Source: Membranipora membranacea (lineage: Eukaryota > Bryozoa > Gymnolaemata > Cheilostomatida > Membraniporidae). Taken from it: a DNA stretch of 60,000 nt. The stretch covers positions 16,804,001 to 16,864,000 of the forward strand of contig OU612072.1 in assembly GCA_914767715.1 (NCBI GenBank), written 5' to 3'. The position numbers and the translations under genes are program-made. Under the pieces are notes generated by a model that saw only the letters and a list, made by a program, of their open reading frames with translations, was not told the DNA's origin and ran no database searches. How positions within the stretch are numbered: position 1 is the first letter of the stretch; every line of letters starts with the position of its first letter. Below are positions 32,867-45,800 of this stretch, one piece after another.

Positions 32867-35800
32867 GTGAGTATCTCCACCATAGACAATGATCCCCACT
32901 CACTGACCACACTGATAACAAGACTACACTATTACCATGTGTATCACGGATCGTGAGAGTCAATTTTAATACGAGCACCTAACATGTGCCCACCCCTAAT
33001 TATTGAAACTGTCCTCAGGTCGTCACACTGACTTTCTTCTGATGGTACTCAAGCTAAGTGAATATATTGACTCTTTATTGATCAGAGATCTACATGCAAT
33101 AGTATATCACGTGATCACTGTGCACGCAGATTAGACACTATATCTATATGACTGTGTTTATGTCGCTGAAAAATTGAATTCAGTTCAATAGAATTGGCCT
33201 TAGAACCTTACAAGAAAAGTGAACATAGCCTCTATTTTTGCTGAGAAATATCGAACTCCGGGTTGTGAGACTTGACTTGAAGAATTGATACCCGCACCTT
33301 CGCTCAGATTTTCATTTTACATACTATATTTACAATAGTGTACCTTGTGAAAGAGCTGCATCTTAACCGCTGCGCTGTGGTTAGTAATGGGGCAGTCTTT
33401 TGGTTTCGAATCACAAAGATAAGATGAAAGTTTGCCAAAATTGTGCCGAAAGTTTGTCAATTTTGCCTGCATTAGGGCTGTTGCTCCTCTACTCAACCAG
33501 CTTCATAGTGGGAGCAACTCTGAATGCAATCAAATTAAATCAATCGTAATGAATGTGTCAGCCAGCCTGTTCATATGTTATTGGCTTGACAGTCAGCCAA
33601 CATTGACCTGGAGTTCTTGTTCTTGTTAGATGACATATTTCTGCATAAGATCCTTCCTGAAAATGGAGGCAGTTAGTTACAAAAAGAACAAGGCCAAAGG
33701 CATGAGCCTGCTGTCTAGTTGTTTTTTGTGTTACAAAGATCATCCAATTACTTTCACTTATCAAGCTATCACCCAATTGGCAAGCTACCACAATTCACTA
33801 AAACAGAAAGTTGTCTTCTCTGCTTTTATAAGGAGACAACTCCAATACCTCAGCTCACTTTGTTTGGCTGCAGTTTTTATATTTTTGTACCCTTTTCTTA
33901 GAGCATGAATCAAGAAGCCCTGCAAAGAGAATGTGGAGGAGGGGTGAAACGGGTTGAGATAAAAAAGGCAACTGCAGACATTGGGTAATAATTACAGGAT
34001 AAATATTTGCCCTGTGTATCCAAATCCCTTCACTCAAGCAGTATAGCTAGGTCCCTAGTCCCTAGCAATATCTTCAAAATTTTCAGATGAAGTCTTTAGC
34101 CTTGAGCTGTATGTGTCAACATCTTTACATCTGATTTTAGTGGCCTAAGCCTCTTTTCTCATCGACTTAGGAAGGTGTCTGGTGTTGAATATGTTGTTGT
34201 AAAAAATAGTTTATATAAATAACATAATTGCATCTATATAGCTATAGAAACCTCTTTTGTTTATAATAACAACCCTGCTGCTTGAAGCGGAAATTCAATA
34301 TTTAATATTTTGAAATTTTGTAGTCCGTCACTTTGTGCTCATATACTGAAAAATTTTTCATCATCTGGAGCGGTTTAGTCTGAGCCCCCTAGACTTTTGC
34401 TCCCTGCCTGACGACCCCCGGTGGTATGTCTAAGACTGGACAAATACAGTAAATCTATAAGCAAATAGGGCGGTCTCTGATGTTGAACATTTTGTCCTAA
34501 AAAAATATATGATAATAAAAAATAATAAAAATATTGATTACATAATTTTATCAAAAAAGCATTAAAATCTCATTATTAACTTGATGCGGGAATTCATCAG
34601 TCAGCTTCTTTGTTCCCATTTATTGAAACCTTTTTCCTCGTCGGCCTTTTAAGCAAATATATAGTTTCTGATGTTGAACATGTTGTTGTAACAATAGAAT
34701 ATAAAAATGAAATGCAAATATTGAGAATAGAATATTAACCATAGCGCATTCCCATAATATTTAATATTTGTGCTTGTTATTTTTCTGAATGGCAACCGAT
34801 TTTGAATAAAAAGTAGTTGTCTGTATTTTAGGAAGTTTATCTTATCTGACCTCCCAGTCAATGTAAAACAATACTGTCCCTTTTAATCTCTGCAAGTGAA
34901 TATATTAATCATCATGTATGGTATATATATAAATATATATCGCTATATATATTGTCATGACAGCTGGTCCCCTGCAACGCTCTTAGAGCGAGTTTCCAAT
35001 GGATGACTCTCAGTCCTTTTTTCTTTGGTCCTATACCTTGGCCAGGACTTCAATGTACGCTTTGGCGTGATTAGTTTTGTACCTTGGCGTCTGGCTATTA
35101 TTAATTCTGCGTCGACTGTTTTGGCCTAAGTGCTCTAATTAAAATGGGTATAATTACCCTTTTCCGGCTGACAGCCTCCACAATGTCAGTCTCATGTAAC
35201 ATTGTTGTTGGTGATAGGATCAATATCCGATTGATGGTAAAAATATATGTGAAAACTTGATCAAAAGAGAATATAGAGCTGTCAGTGTCCCTCTGTTAGA
35301 ATCCCATACATAATTACTGTATTATCATATCTTGGAAGAACAAGTGTTGTATCTCACAGAGAGAGAACAAGATAGGAAGCTCTCTTTCTCTTAATTGTAT
35401 CAGTATATTCTGTGAGCAGCTTTCCTAAAATGGAAGAAATCGCATCTCAAAGAAAGATGATGGGTTTGTCACTTGCGGTTGCTACCATCCTATACAGATG
35501 GGTTTGTCACATGTGTTACATGTAGCTGAACCAGTCAGCTTCTGTTATGGTCCGAAATATGGCTCATGAATATTATTGATTATTTGTCTGTAACCTTTCC
35601 TAGCATAGCTCTCTCACAAAACCAAAACTATAAATTTAAAACTATTCAATTAAAATCGGGAAGTCATTTTTAATACCACAGTTGGAGTACAATACAAACA
35701 GCAACTTTTTTAGCTACCATAAAAGTCATGACATAAATCAAAATGGACAGGCAATAAACCACTGTATATTCCTATATTAAGGAGACAAGTTATCCTCCCT

Positions 35801-36527
35801 CTTTATCTGAGCAGATAGCTCCAAAGTAAGAACCATATTCCGGATATCAAGTTCAGCAACAATATCTTATTGTCAGCATTCTTAGCTAGCATATCGTTGA
35901 TTGATTATACTAGAGAATTGTCTGTGCTGTATATTCAGACAACTTAATGTAAGCGATTAGCAGCACCATATAAGTCACATATCTACAAGAATCTGTATAT
36001 CGATGAGCTTTCACTTTCATTCAGGAGCATGTGCTGCCATTATGTCTGAGTGCACCAAGCCAAGAGGATCCTACTGTCTGGAAACAAAACTACTTTTTAA
36101 TTAATTTATCATTGGATGCGATAAACCAATTCCAAAAGGGCTGAGCGAGTTATTGTTCAATCCAAGCAACAGGAATATAACATAGGGCAACGAATGTAGC
36201 TAGGACCTTTTTCGAACATAATATGATGCATCATTTAAATTCATTCATTAATTTATATATTGTACAAATGTATGCATATATTGAGGCCAAGCGATTAGAA
36301 AAGATAAACATCTTTGTGATTTGTTTTTTCAATGTAAGAGAAGAATATGTATCATTATCGCAAGAAAAAACAGAGGATTAGCAGTAAAATCAACGAGTAA
36401 GCATTACATCTCCACTTTAATTCGTTATGTATCACTTTGTAAAACCTTTTATCAATTATATAAATCATAACAAGGCAAACTTCAATAGCCATTCTTAACA
36501 AAGATAGGCCCATAGCGTCTTTCGATT
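32867..36527. other. Duplicated spacer, 5' side of the TRIM B unit
   Basis: Paralogous to 49012-52187, with indels. A more decayed third copy of its middle and end lies at about 53330-55435. Repeated AT-rich motifs (TCTGATGTTGAACATGTTGT at intervals) are visible. A decayed foldback of family 1 appears near 33461-33541. One short conserved ORF is listed separately. Confidence 0.6.
33663..33908 (+). CDS. Short ORF conserved between the two duplicated units
   Basis: 81 codons, MEAVSYKKNKAKGMSLLSS to a hydrophobic end LCLAAVFIFLYPFLRA. The copy at 49813-50058 has the same start, length and stop. The differences I can see between the two are mostly amino-acid changing, which is how non-coding or pseudogene sequence behaves. 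No splice context is convincing, and I do not recognise the product. Confidence 0.25.
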   Translation: MEAVSYKKNKAKGMSLLSSCFLCYKDHPITFTYQAITQLASYHNSLKQKVVFSAFIRRQLQYLSSLCLAAVFIFLYPFLRA

Positions 36528-36667
36528 TCATTTGGTGAGAATCTCATACATGAGCACAGATTTCTTAGTCAATCTAGGAACTACGAGCGTTGTACCGTGC
36601 AAACACAAATCAGGAATGTATGATTTAGCCCTTTTTGCTGGATCAGTCAGTACTCTGTTCAACGTTC
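36528..36667 (-). pseudogene. Orphan TRIM terminal exon (exon 8)
   Basis: 140 nt, the same length as exon 8 of B and C, with an intact acceptor (CACTTTCAG). It reads TLNRVLTDPAKRAKSYIPD, then TTLVVPRLTKKSVLMYEILT and stop. No exon 7 is upstream: the sequence is interrupted at 36833 by the DIRS-like element. It is either a relic of a further gene copy or, lying 6 kb downstream of gene C, a possible alternative last exon for it. Confidence 0.75.
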
Positions 36668-36833
36668 CTGAAAGTGAGAATTATACCTGGTATACAATTA
36701 TGTCACTAACGACAATATTAGTAGCATTAAAACAACAAAAGATCCTGAAATAAATCTCTTACGCTTGATATTGTAGAGGGAAGAACCTGTACATATATGG
36801 TTAACATTCTCATTGGTCTCCGGTATCATTAAA

Positions 36834-36893
36834 TAGCTGTAGATTTTGTAGACAGAGAATCTGCGATCAGTGACTCAAACTCTCCCTCTAAAC
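36834..36893 (-). pseudogene. Tyrosine recombinase remnant of DIRS-like copy 1
   Basis: Only the start of the recombinase exon survives (acceptor TCTGTTACAG, then GLEGEFESLIADSLSTKSTA). It is cut at 36833 where TRIM 3'-flank sequence begins, so this element cannot be autonomous. Confidence 0.75.
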
Positions 36894-37115
36894 CTGTAAC
36901 AGACGAAACAAAACTTTCATTAGCCAATCAAAGTTTCAACACAAATTGACCAACACATCACTACCCCCTTCCCCCCCCCCCCCACCTGAGCTCTACGGCC
37001 GACTAATACGGCATTCACTTCCAACTTATCACACTACTGTTGTGAGGCTGGAGATAATGAGGAATCTCCACAGGAACCCTGTTCATGGTTGGGTAAGTTT
37101 GAAAGAATTTCTCAA

Positions 37116-38496
37116 TCAAACCCGTGATAGTAGATCCGTTCCAACATTCATCTCCCCGCTTATGTGCCTGGCGACAATGCGAATATTACGGCCCATGCAG
37201 ATTTCGGAAATGTCCCTCATCATCTTCCGCATAGATTTATCCCTGCAGCACAACTTGTTCAAGATATTAGTCACAGCCATGTTGTCAGTAAAAATTTCGA
37301 TCGCCATATCAGAGAACTCCAAACCGAGCAACGTAAGTACAACATGGATGGGATACAGTTCCAATACTGCAATGTTGCACTTCTTGCCATAAGGCCACAA
37401 GGCACAAGACCCTGAGAACAAAGATGACCCCCACGCATACAACCGAAACCTACAGAGGTTGACGCATCCGTGTACACATCAGGGCAGCAAGATGTTGATG
37501 AATCTAGCATCCTGAACGGCCTTTCTGGTGGGGTATGAAGTAGGCTAAACCACACACGGAAATCATCAGTTACTTCCTCCGACACTTTCCTCCTTTTATC
37601 TTGCCGTTGGGAAAGGATTACAGACAGACTCTCGTATACGCTGCTTAGATAAATCCTTGCACTAGCTATAACCTGCAGTGATATATGGTTTAATGAACCA
37701 GCAAGTGACTGCCATTCCTTAACACGTGGTGTCCTCCTAGACAGGAATTGATTGAGTTTACAGATCATTTTGTCTCTCTTTTCTGATGGGATATACAAAG
37801 CCATTCTCTCAGCCTCAATACCAATCCCCAAAAACACCAAGCTCTTCACTGGCCTCACGGTTTTATGCGGTGCAATAGGCACTCCGGTAGCCTCACACAA
37901 TTCCTCAAAAACACTCAAAGCCCCCTCGCAATTCTCTTGCGAGTCTGCCACAAAGAGAATGTCATCCAGATAGTTGAAAACATGGGCCTGCACTGGAGAG
38001 TGCTTGTAAAACATACAAACTAAGGAGTCACTAATCCTACTGAATAACTGGCATGAACTAGACGCTCCCATAGGCAGCATCCTATCCACATAGTACTCGT
38101 CCTCGATGTATATGCTCAGGAATCTCCAATCATCGCGTCTGATAGGAACAAACCTGTAGGCATCAGCCAGATCCACCTCAGCCAACCATGCACCACCATC
38201 TCCATAGTTTGATATCAAACAGTGACCGACGTCTTGAACTGAGCGGTACTGCACAGATCTTAACAACTCCAGTATATTGTCATTCACCGCGCCTCCAACT
38301 GGATGAGCTTAGACAAAAGAGGCAATGGAGAACGCCGCGGCTTTACTTTCCCATACAATAAGTGGAAATCCTGTTTTACACCAAGTGGGAAGCCATGTCT
38401 GAAGCCATCGATTACAAATTGTTCATCTGAGTAGCCCTTCAGATATACAGAGTCTTTCCACGTTCACAGGTGACTCAATGCCAAAAGATGATATTT
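37116..38496 (-). pseudogene. RT/RNase H of DIRS-like copy 1
   Basis: Reverse transcriptase motifs in order: WLAEVDLADAYRFVPI (A), MLPMGASSSCQLFSRISDSL (B), HVFNYLDDILFVADS with the YLDD catalytic box (C). RNase H follows with DVYTDAS, LELYP and IFTDNMA acidic residues, ending ARHISGEMNVGTDLLSR. The exon seems to begin at 38496 behind an acceptor (TTTTTTGCAG). Lesions: a deletion of about 135 nt near 38305 (relative to copy 2) and a frameshift near 37410-37440 between the first and second RNase H residues. Confidence 0.9.
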
Positions 38497-38740
38497 CTGC
38501 AAAAAACAAACACAGCAAGTTTTCAACAAACACTACATAACCATTATACTCAAACTAATCAAGTAAAAACCTTTGTCTCGATATTCCTTATAATCCCCCC
38601 CCCCCACCCGAGGGGAGGGTGCCGACTAATAAGGCGTTTCCGACAAATTGGTAAATGAGCTGCAATTAGTCAATTAGCCAAAGTGATTGGTTGAGGGTTG
38701 ATCTACTTCTTACTACATCTGTACTCCGGGTGATCTGTGC

Positions 38741-39588
38741 TCAGCATTTTTTGCACGTGTGAGTGAATCTGCAGGTATTTCCGAACTTGCATCCAGCAGC
38801 AGAGTTAAACCTCAAGCAGTAGCGTTTAGACTTTCGACCAGGTTGCTCGGCTTTCTTCTTATTCGTTTTAGTCTCCCGAAGTCCACCAGCCAGCTCAGCG
38901 ATATACTCTCCCCATGCCACATCAGCGTTCCTACTCTTCAGATGCCTGAATTGAAAGTCATATTCAACTGCCATGTGGAATCCCTTCACTATCTCGAAGT
39001 GGCGAAGCATGCCTTGAACATCACTGGGGTAGAACTCCAGGTGAATACTCGTGAAGACAATAAATGCATCAATCCACGAGTAGAATGACTCAAGGTTCTT
39101 ACTATCTTCCACCTCTTCAAATAATCCATCGACCAGAGAGAACCTTTTTCTCACCTTATCATCCCTTGCGCGTGGTAACATCAGCTTAAAGTCGATAAAC
39201 TCACCTTCACGAATCTTTTTTCGTAGCTTATCATCCACGTGCTCATTTCTTGGATGGGCTGACACACAGCCAAAAAATCTTTTTGGCCGGGTTGTAACGC
39301 TAGACTCTCCAACATCAACTTCTTCCTTACTGCTCTCCTCCACTATTGAAGAAAGCTCCTCCTCCTCTGGGACATCCCAGTCCTGATGAGCCGCTGAAGT
39401 TGAAACCACACTTTCTTCATAGGGCCTTTTCCCTTCACCGAAGATGTGGCCTTTCCTCCTTTCCCTTTTGCCGGAGCCTTGGCCCTCTTAGGCTGCAAAG
39501 TGCCCTCCTCCGAGGCTCTCCTAGTAGACTCAATAACGATACCACAAATTTTAATAGTTGCAACCGATGAAGAATGGCAGACTGACAC
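38741..39588 (-). pseudogene. Gag-like CCCH zinc-finger protein of DIRS-like copy 1
   Basis: A basic N-terminus (KAPAKGKGGKATSSVKGKG) is followed by an acidic patch (DVPEEEELSSIVEESS) and a helical body with FYSWIDAFIVF. The C-terminus has a C-x8-C-x5-C-x3-H zinc finger starting CLRFNSAAGC. A frameshift near 39400 separates the basic start from the rest; copy 2 is open across this point. The likely role is nucleic-acid binding and particle assembly. Confidence 0.8.
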
Positions 39589-39927
39589 CCTAATAATGAT
39601 TAACAGTATCCTAACTTAAATAACATAACTATTATCACCTTAATTATAATAAGTATCAACTTAATTGAACTGGCTGATTACACTTAACTAATTACCTTAA
39701 TAAATATGCAATTAATAACGAGTAAGAAGATTCAGCTCACCCTGGTCCACATGCATAAAAACCTGATCCAAAAAATCTCAATACCACCTCATGGCGGGGA
39801 GGGGGAATGTCGACTAATACAGCTTTAAATTCCATCCAATGAAAGGGGCAAGTGTTCATATTTACATCACCGGTTCATTGTCCATACTCACATCAATCAA
39901 CAGTCGCGGGTTTTAAACAATCCAGCT

Positions 39928-40438
39928 TCACCAAAAGTTGTGGTTGATCACCCACACGATAAAGGCGATGAGGTAACGTATAACCTGGATGAAGGAAGTG
40001 CACGCCATCCACGTTTCTCTACGCCTGTCGTCGGTCCCACAACCAGAATGTGACCTGAGGGTTGCAACTAAACAGTCTCTCCATAATCCCAGCATACTGG
40101 CGAGCCCTGGTATTGTAATTAACGTTGGATCGCGGCCACAGTGATGGGATCACCACTGTCTCTGCTCCTTCCTGCAGAATCTGATGAGCTAGGGATCCTA
40201 TCCTATCAGCAAGTTGATAAGGGGAGCACGAACCAGCATCCAAGTCGTTCCCGCCAATCATATGAACCACCAGCCGAAACCCAGCACAACGTCTAACTTG
40301 CTGTTCTGCCTAGTTGATTCCTGCACCACCTTGCCATATCCATTTCACCGAGACATCAGAGATGTGCGGACCAAGCCAGCGCCTGTGGGGGTACATTCTC
40401 CCAACATGGGAGTCACCCAAGATCAACACCGTAGCTTC
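39928..40438 (-). pseudogene. SGNH hydrolase domain of DIRS-like copy 1
   Basis: LILGDSHVGRM (block I with the nucleophile Ser) and VVHMIGGNDLDAGS (block III) are present. A TAG replaces a Trp codon between them, and another stop follows RRQA before the block V region. SGNH/GDSL-type esterase domains are known from some tyrosine-recombinase retrotransposons. The substrate is unknown. Confidence 0.75.
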
Positions 40439-41454
40439 CTAAAAAATACATTCAGCATTGCACTATAATGACCTTCTCGATATGTTGTAACAAATTTAAT
40501 TTGTTTTATTATTGTTCATATTTGTACATCACAAAGACCATTGTACCTCAATATGTGAAACGTTACACCACGTCCTGTAAGGCACAAGAAATGATCTTTA
40601 ATTAAAAGTTTAATTAACCAATAATGCTAAATGAAGTTCTGTTGTGCCGCCGGCTAATTTATTCTACCTACAGATACATAAGTAACATATATAATATACA
40701 ATATATAATAATATACATACCTACGTTAATTTATACCCCTTCACCGCTATACTGCAGCCTCGGCCCCCTCTATTGGACATGATGGGCATTGCAAACGTGC
40801 AAGATATGCCGCAAATAATGGTCACCCAGCTCACTGTTGCTTTAAGCGGCTAGTTTTGGCGCTTCCTCGCGTATGCATGAACCACTAACCTCAAGAGGGG
40901 TGAACCCGATAACAGGAGCACATGTCAATACAATTCCAAGAGCAAAACAAACAGCAATACTAAGCAGGTTCACATTAAAGGAAAAAGTTCCAGCCTGACA
41001 GGCGTGCAAACAGGGGATCTAGGCCCTAGTGCAACAGGCGGCCCCGTCGGGCCCTCTCAAGTTTCATGAAGAATTTATTTTCACTTAGCGTCAACTTCGG
41101 GCCCTTCTCAAGTTACATGAAGATATTATTATTTCGCCTTAAGGCACTTACCCTGGTTACAAGAGGGAAACTTCATTACTTGCTCCGTGAGCTACCTCAA
41201 TTTACCAGAGGTTTATTTTTTCCTACATAATTAAATACTAGGAGAGATTCATAATAAATCCGTCCAGTATAAATTGTTTATCCTGTTACAATTAAGCCCT
41301 AACAACCTTAGCTTTAGGTAGTCATTCTGCCAATATAATAAAAGTAGGAGTATCATTAATCAAGGCTTTACTTCAAGCAATATCACATATGTGTGCTGCA
41401 AACAAGGTCTATCAATCAAGCCACTGACAATAACAGCACAGTGACTATAAAAAT
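40439..41454. other. Right end of DIRS-like copy 1 and junction with TRIM 3' flank
   Basis: No ORF of interest. It contains a pair of GGGCCC-led direct repeats (about 41058 and 41101) and ends in sequence matching 3168-3250. Confidence 0.5.
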
Positions 41455-41462
41455 TCTTACAC

Positions 41463-41833
41463 CAGTGGCGTATATTAGCAATCACGGACCACGGATATCC
41501 CAAAATCAGAATCTGTAATTACTGTGTGCAAGTCAGGCTGAATAGCTCATGGAACCACTGTTTATTAAGAATGTTGTGGGTTATCCCAATGATGTCAGAT
41601 TTTTTTTCAAATGGATGCTTTATAACTGGAGCGTCTTATAAGTGGGGAATAACGGTACATCCAGAGTTTGACTTTTGACCTTGAACTGGACAAGCCAATC
41701 AAAAGCCCGGTGTATTGACACACACCCCACACCCTCCCCGCCACGCCTACGGCGTGTGGATCGGGCTCCACCCGATCATTATGCTCATCATTAAAAAGTG
41801 AGTGAGTGAAAATTTTTGGAATATACGCCCCTG
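41463..41833. mobile_element. hAT-type MITE, 371 bp, with perfect 8-bp target duplication
   Basis: Terminal inverted repeats CAGTGGCGTATATTA and AATATACGCCCCTG. It is flanked by TCTTACAC at 41455-41462 and 41834-41841. The homologous site near TRIM gene A (about 3256) has TCTTACAC once and no insertion. There is no transposase ORF. Its length, TIR and 8-bp duplication fit a non-autonomous hAT element. Confidence 0.95.
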
Positions 41834-42445
41834 TCTTACACAGTGCAACAAAACCATTGCTCATATTCCTAGAAGAATTCATTGGTTGCAATATAAAACT
41901 ATGAGGGTTGACCAATACTGCTCATCAAAAGCCGGCAAAACTTTAGTAAGTGCTGCAAGCATGTCCATTTTGCTAATATTATAATAATTTCATCATTGAA
42001 TGCAATAAACCAATACCAAAAAGGCTGAGCGAGTTTATTGTTCAAGTTGAGCAACAAAGATATAAAATTAAGGCATAAATTTAGCTGAGACCCTTTACAA
42101 ACATAATATGTATCATTATAATTCATTTTTATTTTTATATAACAAAATAAATGAATGTATAAATATTCAGTAAGGCTGAGCGATAAGATATAAACATGAT
42201 CATAGTAACAGAAGAGGAGAAATGCATCATAGCTGTGAAGAAAAGGAGAGGTGGAAATAAAAATGATGATTTGGTATAACCGCTCTACTATGGTCGTAAA
42301 ACAGGTGATCAAATGGATAAATTTTAATGTGATATATAGCTTTTTAAAACTGTTCAACCTTGGTTCAACAACGCATATAGATCATTGCCAGGCAATCAAC
42401 AACAGCCATTATTAACAAAAATAAGGTCGATAGAGTTTCTCTATT

Positions 42446-42766
42446 TCATTCAGTGAGAATCTCATACATGAGTACAGAGTTGTTAGTGAATCTAGGAACT
42501 ACGAGTGTTTCACCGTACAGACATAAATCAAGAATAAATAATTTAGACTTCTTTGCTGGATTAGTCAGTACTCTGTTCAGATTTCCTGAAAATGACAATT
42601 ATACCGAGTATACAATTATGTAACTACAATATAAGTAGAGGACGAAAACTCCTGAAATAAATCTCCTACACTCGAGTTTGTAGAGGGAAGAACCTGTTCA
42701 TACATATATATGTAGAAATATTATAAACATATATATATAGAAATATTGTAAACATATATATATATA

Positions 42767-42810
<44 letters not shown>

Positions 42811-45800
42811 TAACATTCTCACTGGTCTCCAGTATCATTACAATGGTATGTATAACACAAAACTGAATTTTTGTGTATATTACAAAAATTAATCTAATGG
42901 ACAAGTGTGTATCATGAGATCATTATATTTATGTATATATTACATATATTTTTTACAACCTACCATTACCCTCATCCAAAACAAATATTTCAGTGTGCTC
43001 CAGCTGTTCTGCTACCACTAGTACGACTCCTGCTGGATGATGAACTATCCCTCCATGGAGGGTAAGGCTGTCACAGTTCCAGATAAGACGTCCATCCTCT
43101 AGACTCATCTTCACTACTCTTCCTGCCTCTCTGTCAGTTATGACCACACAGTCATCTCCACAGCTGCTCATGCTCACATTGCGTTTCATTGTCAGAGCGG
43201 CAGGACAGGAAACTCTTCTGATGACATCTCCTGTGTGTGAGTAGATGATGATCTGCTTAGCAGGCCAATCTCCAACAGCGAGCTGATTTTCATTGATGAC
43301 TACAATGCTCTGCCCGTATTGTGTAACGGCAGGATGGTCCCAGGATGTTAATAACGAGCCATCAGATATATCAAAGACATTGATCTTTGATTGTGTTGTA
43401 CCGTCATACATGAGACTGTATAGTCTGTTGTTATACGCAGCTAGAGAGATGATGAATCCATCAGATCCGATGAAGGCTTTGTGCACATTGCCTTGCTGAT
43501 CTATTCTGTCAGTAGCTCCGCTCGCCTGTGCTACATAGGTGAATCCGTTATAGTGACATACTGTGGTACAAGGATTGTCACACATTACCTCCCTGATAAA
43601 CCTTATTCCAGCTGGTGCTTGTTGTGGTGGTGGAGGGACGGTCGATGGAGGTGTTGCAGCTGATGGTGGCCGATTGGGGGCTATTGGTGATGGAGGCTTT
43701 ACAGTGTTTAGATTGTAAGCTCCTCCTCTTAGCACAGTTTCACCCTCCTCAGTCAACAATTCCATAACTGGGATAAATTCAGTTTCTGAAAACACAAAGT
43801 GCTTTCAATTATAAGGTGATGGTCTGCATGAGATTCTTAGATATAATATTAATAAGACTGTGTAAAAATTAGGACTATGAGAAAATGTTTTGTAGAAGGA
43901 GTTATCCCCTTTTTTCAAAGAAGAACGCAACTACTAAATCATCACAGTCCTGCTTTATTTTTTAGCCGGTGATGAGATTCATTTCATCAGATGGTAATAA
44001 AATTTGATCCCAATAACAAAATCATTGTAAAGACTGACAATTACCTTATCATTCTCTCAAAGATCCAACAGGACAATCAAGAATGAATATATCTCGTTAT
44101 TTCTCAGAATAACAATTTATCGCCAATAAAAACAATCATTTTAAGACTGGGAGTAGGCCTTTGTATCATATGCATATTATTAGTATGTTTTGCCTGACAT
44201 ATACTAACCTTCAACTCTCAGTGAGGCCACATCTCCCTTCATATTCATGCCAGGTAACTCATAAGAGGTCAGAGACTTCAGGAACTCAAGACTTTCTTTG
44301 TACTTCTCAACAAGGTCAACCTGTTCAGGATAATTCAAATTTTTATCACAGAGCCGTCATGGACAATATAGGTTGCGAGTGCTTGCTTGTGGCCTTTTGC
44401 GTGTAAAACTGATTAGCAAGTAGTCCAAGACAGTTACCAACTGAGCTATATCTTGGGAGAAGAGCTTCAATCACAGGAGCTTAAAATTATCAAAATGTTA
44501 GAATAATTATCTTATTGTTCAAACGGTTCAAACCCATTTGTGTCATAGAGCAAGCCCTTATCTAAGCAACTCTTTTTCCGATAGTTACCAAATATACCAT
44601 AGGATAATACTATTTTTGAAGCACATAAGCCCAATTACCTTTAAACTGATCACTTTACACAAGACTTATCTGGTAAAAAACCAAAAGTAATTTACTGTTT
44701 ATAATCATGACCCTCAGTCGCCCCCTTGCTCTTTGGGTGATTTCAACTGTTGAGCGAGCCTTACCAGGTCTGGCTAGGTAAGGTGCTCTAGGAGACAAAG
44801 AGTAAACAAAAGGTCCCACCTGTATAAAACAGCTCAGCCATTGAGGAGCCTTGACCACAACAACACTGGACACTCACCTGATGATAGTTGTTCATTCCGT
44901 CATCATTATCCTGTAATTTCCTCACTATCTTGCTGTTTATTGTCTCTACTTTCTGCTCCAGAAACACTTCTCTCTCTATTCTCCCTTTACTTCTGTGTGC
45001 TTCAAGCTTTAACTCCAGCCTTTCATACTCCTCCATCACATACTTTATCTAAACCAAAATAAATAGATAATTCTAAATGCTAAATCAGCGAGTGTTAATC
45101 TCATGCATATCATAAGCTTCAACTAACTTTCAATAATAAATAGGCCACCATAGTTGTGTGCCCTTAGGAATCAGAGGACATCTTTTAGCAATCGTGCAAT
45201 GATCAAGGTCATATTATTAGCATTAGATATTAGCCCTCACATATTTATCTCTGGACTGATGGAGCTGAGACACCAGCTCTTTTGTCTTCTTATCCCAACT
45301 CTTCAGTCCTTCCATCGTTTCTCTGACCAGTCTGTCAGCTTCACTTTCTCTCTGCTGAGCCTCAACTCTCAGTTTATCTAGCTCCTGTAACAGGGTCCTC
45401 TCTAACTTCTCTAATACTGTAAACTTGTGGCTGTCACCTAAAACGATCAAGCAGTTCAAACATTTTCAGACTGCATTGAGATAATAACATTTGCCACAAG
45501 CATAAGGCAACACCGTACACGCATAGTTGAATCACTAATATTTTAAACTGTTATCAGACCGGTCAAATAGCTGCGATCACGTGACAAGGTTATCATCAAA
45601 AGAGAACTGTTTAATATATAAATATCTACAACAATAAGGCTACCTCACCATTTGAGCATTTGGTATTTTCAGGCAAGCAGTTTACACAAAAGGTCTTGTA
45701 GCATTCAGGACAACCAAACAACAGCTCTTGATCTTTGTGTATAGGACAGAATCTCTTTTCTAACTTCTTCATGGCTCTTCTGTATACAGCAATCTCCACT

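Larger units (their letters stand above)
36834..41370 (-). mobile_element. DIRS/Ngaro-like tyrosine-recombinase retrotransposon, copy 1 (truncated)
   Basis: On the minus strand the order is SGNH hydrolase, Gag-like zinc-finger protein, RT/RNase H, then a recombinase stub. The left edge is sharp at 36833/36834. The right edge is not defined: homology to copy 2 runs to the window end equivalent (about 40721), and TRIM 3'-flank begins at about 41385. A direct repeat of about 38 bp (GGGCCCTCTCAAG...ATGAAGA at 41058 and 41101) may belong to its terminal repeats. Each inter-gene gap carries the motif GCCGTATTAGTCGGC or a variant. Confidence 0.8.

Noticed and set aside
41899-42357. 152-codon minus-strand ORF, partly repeated at 3300-3545
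   Set aside because: The two copies share only part of the frame, the composition is that of AT-rich spacer, and no splice or domain signal is seen. I treat it as TRIM 3' flank.
43293-43663. Open frames on the plus strand opposite TRIM exon 7 (also 5149-5358 and 27155-27367)
   Set aside because: They are antisense shadows of the conserved propeller frame, without start context or splice support.
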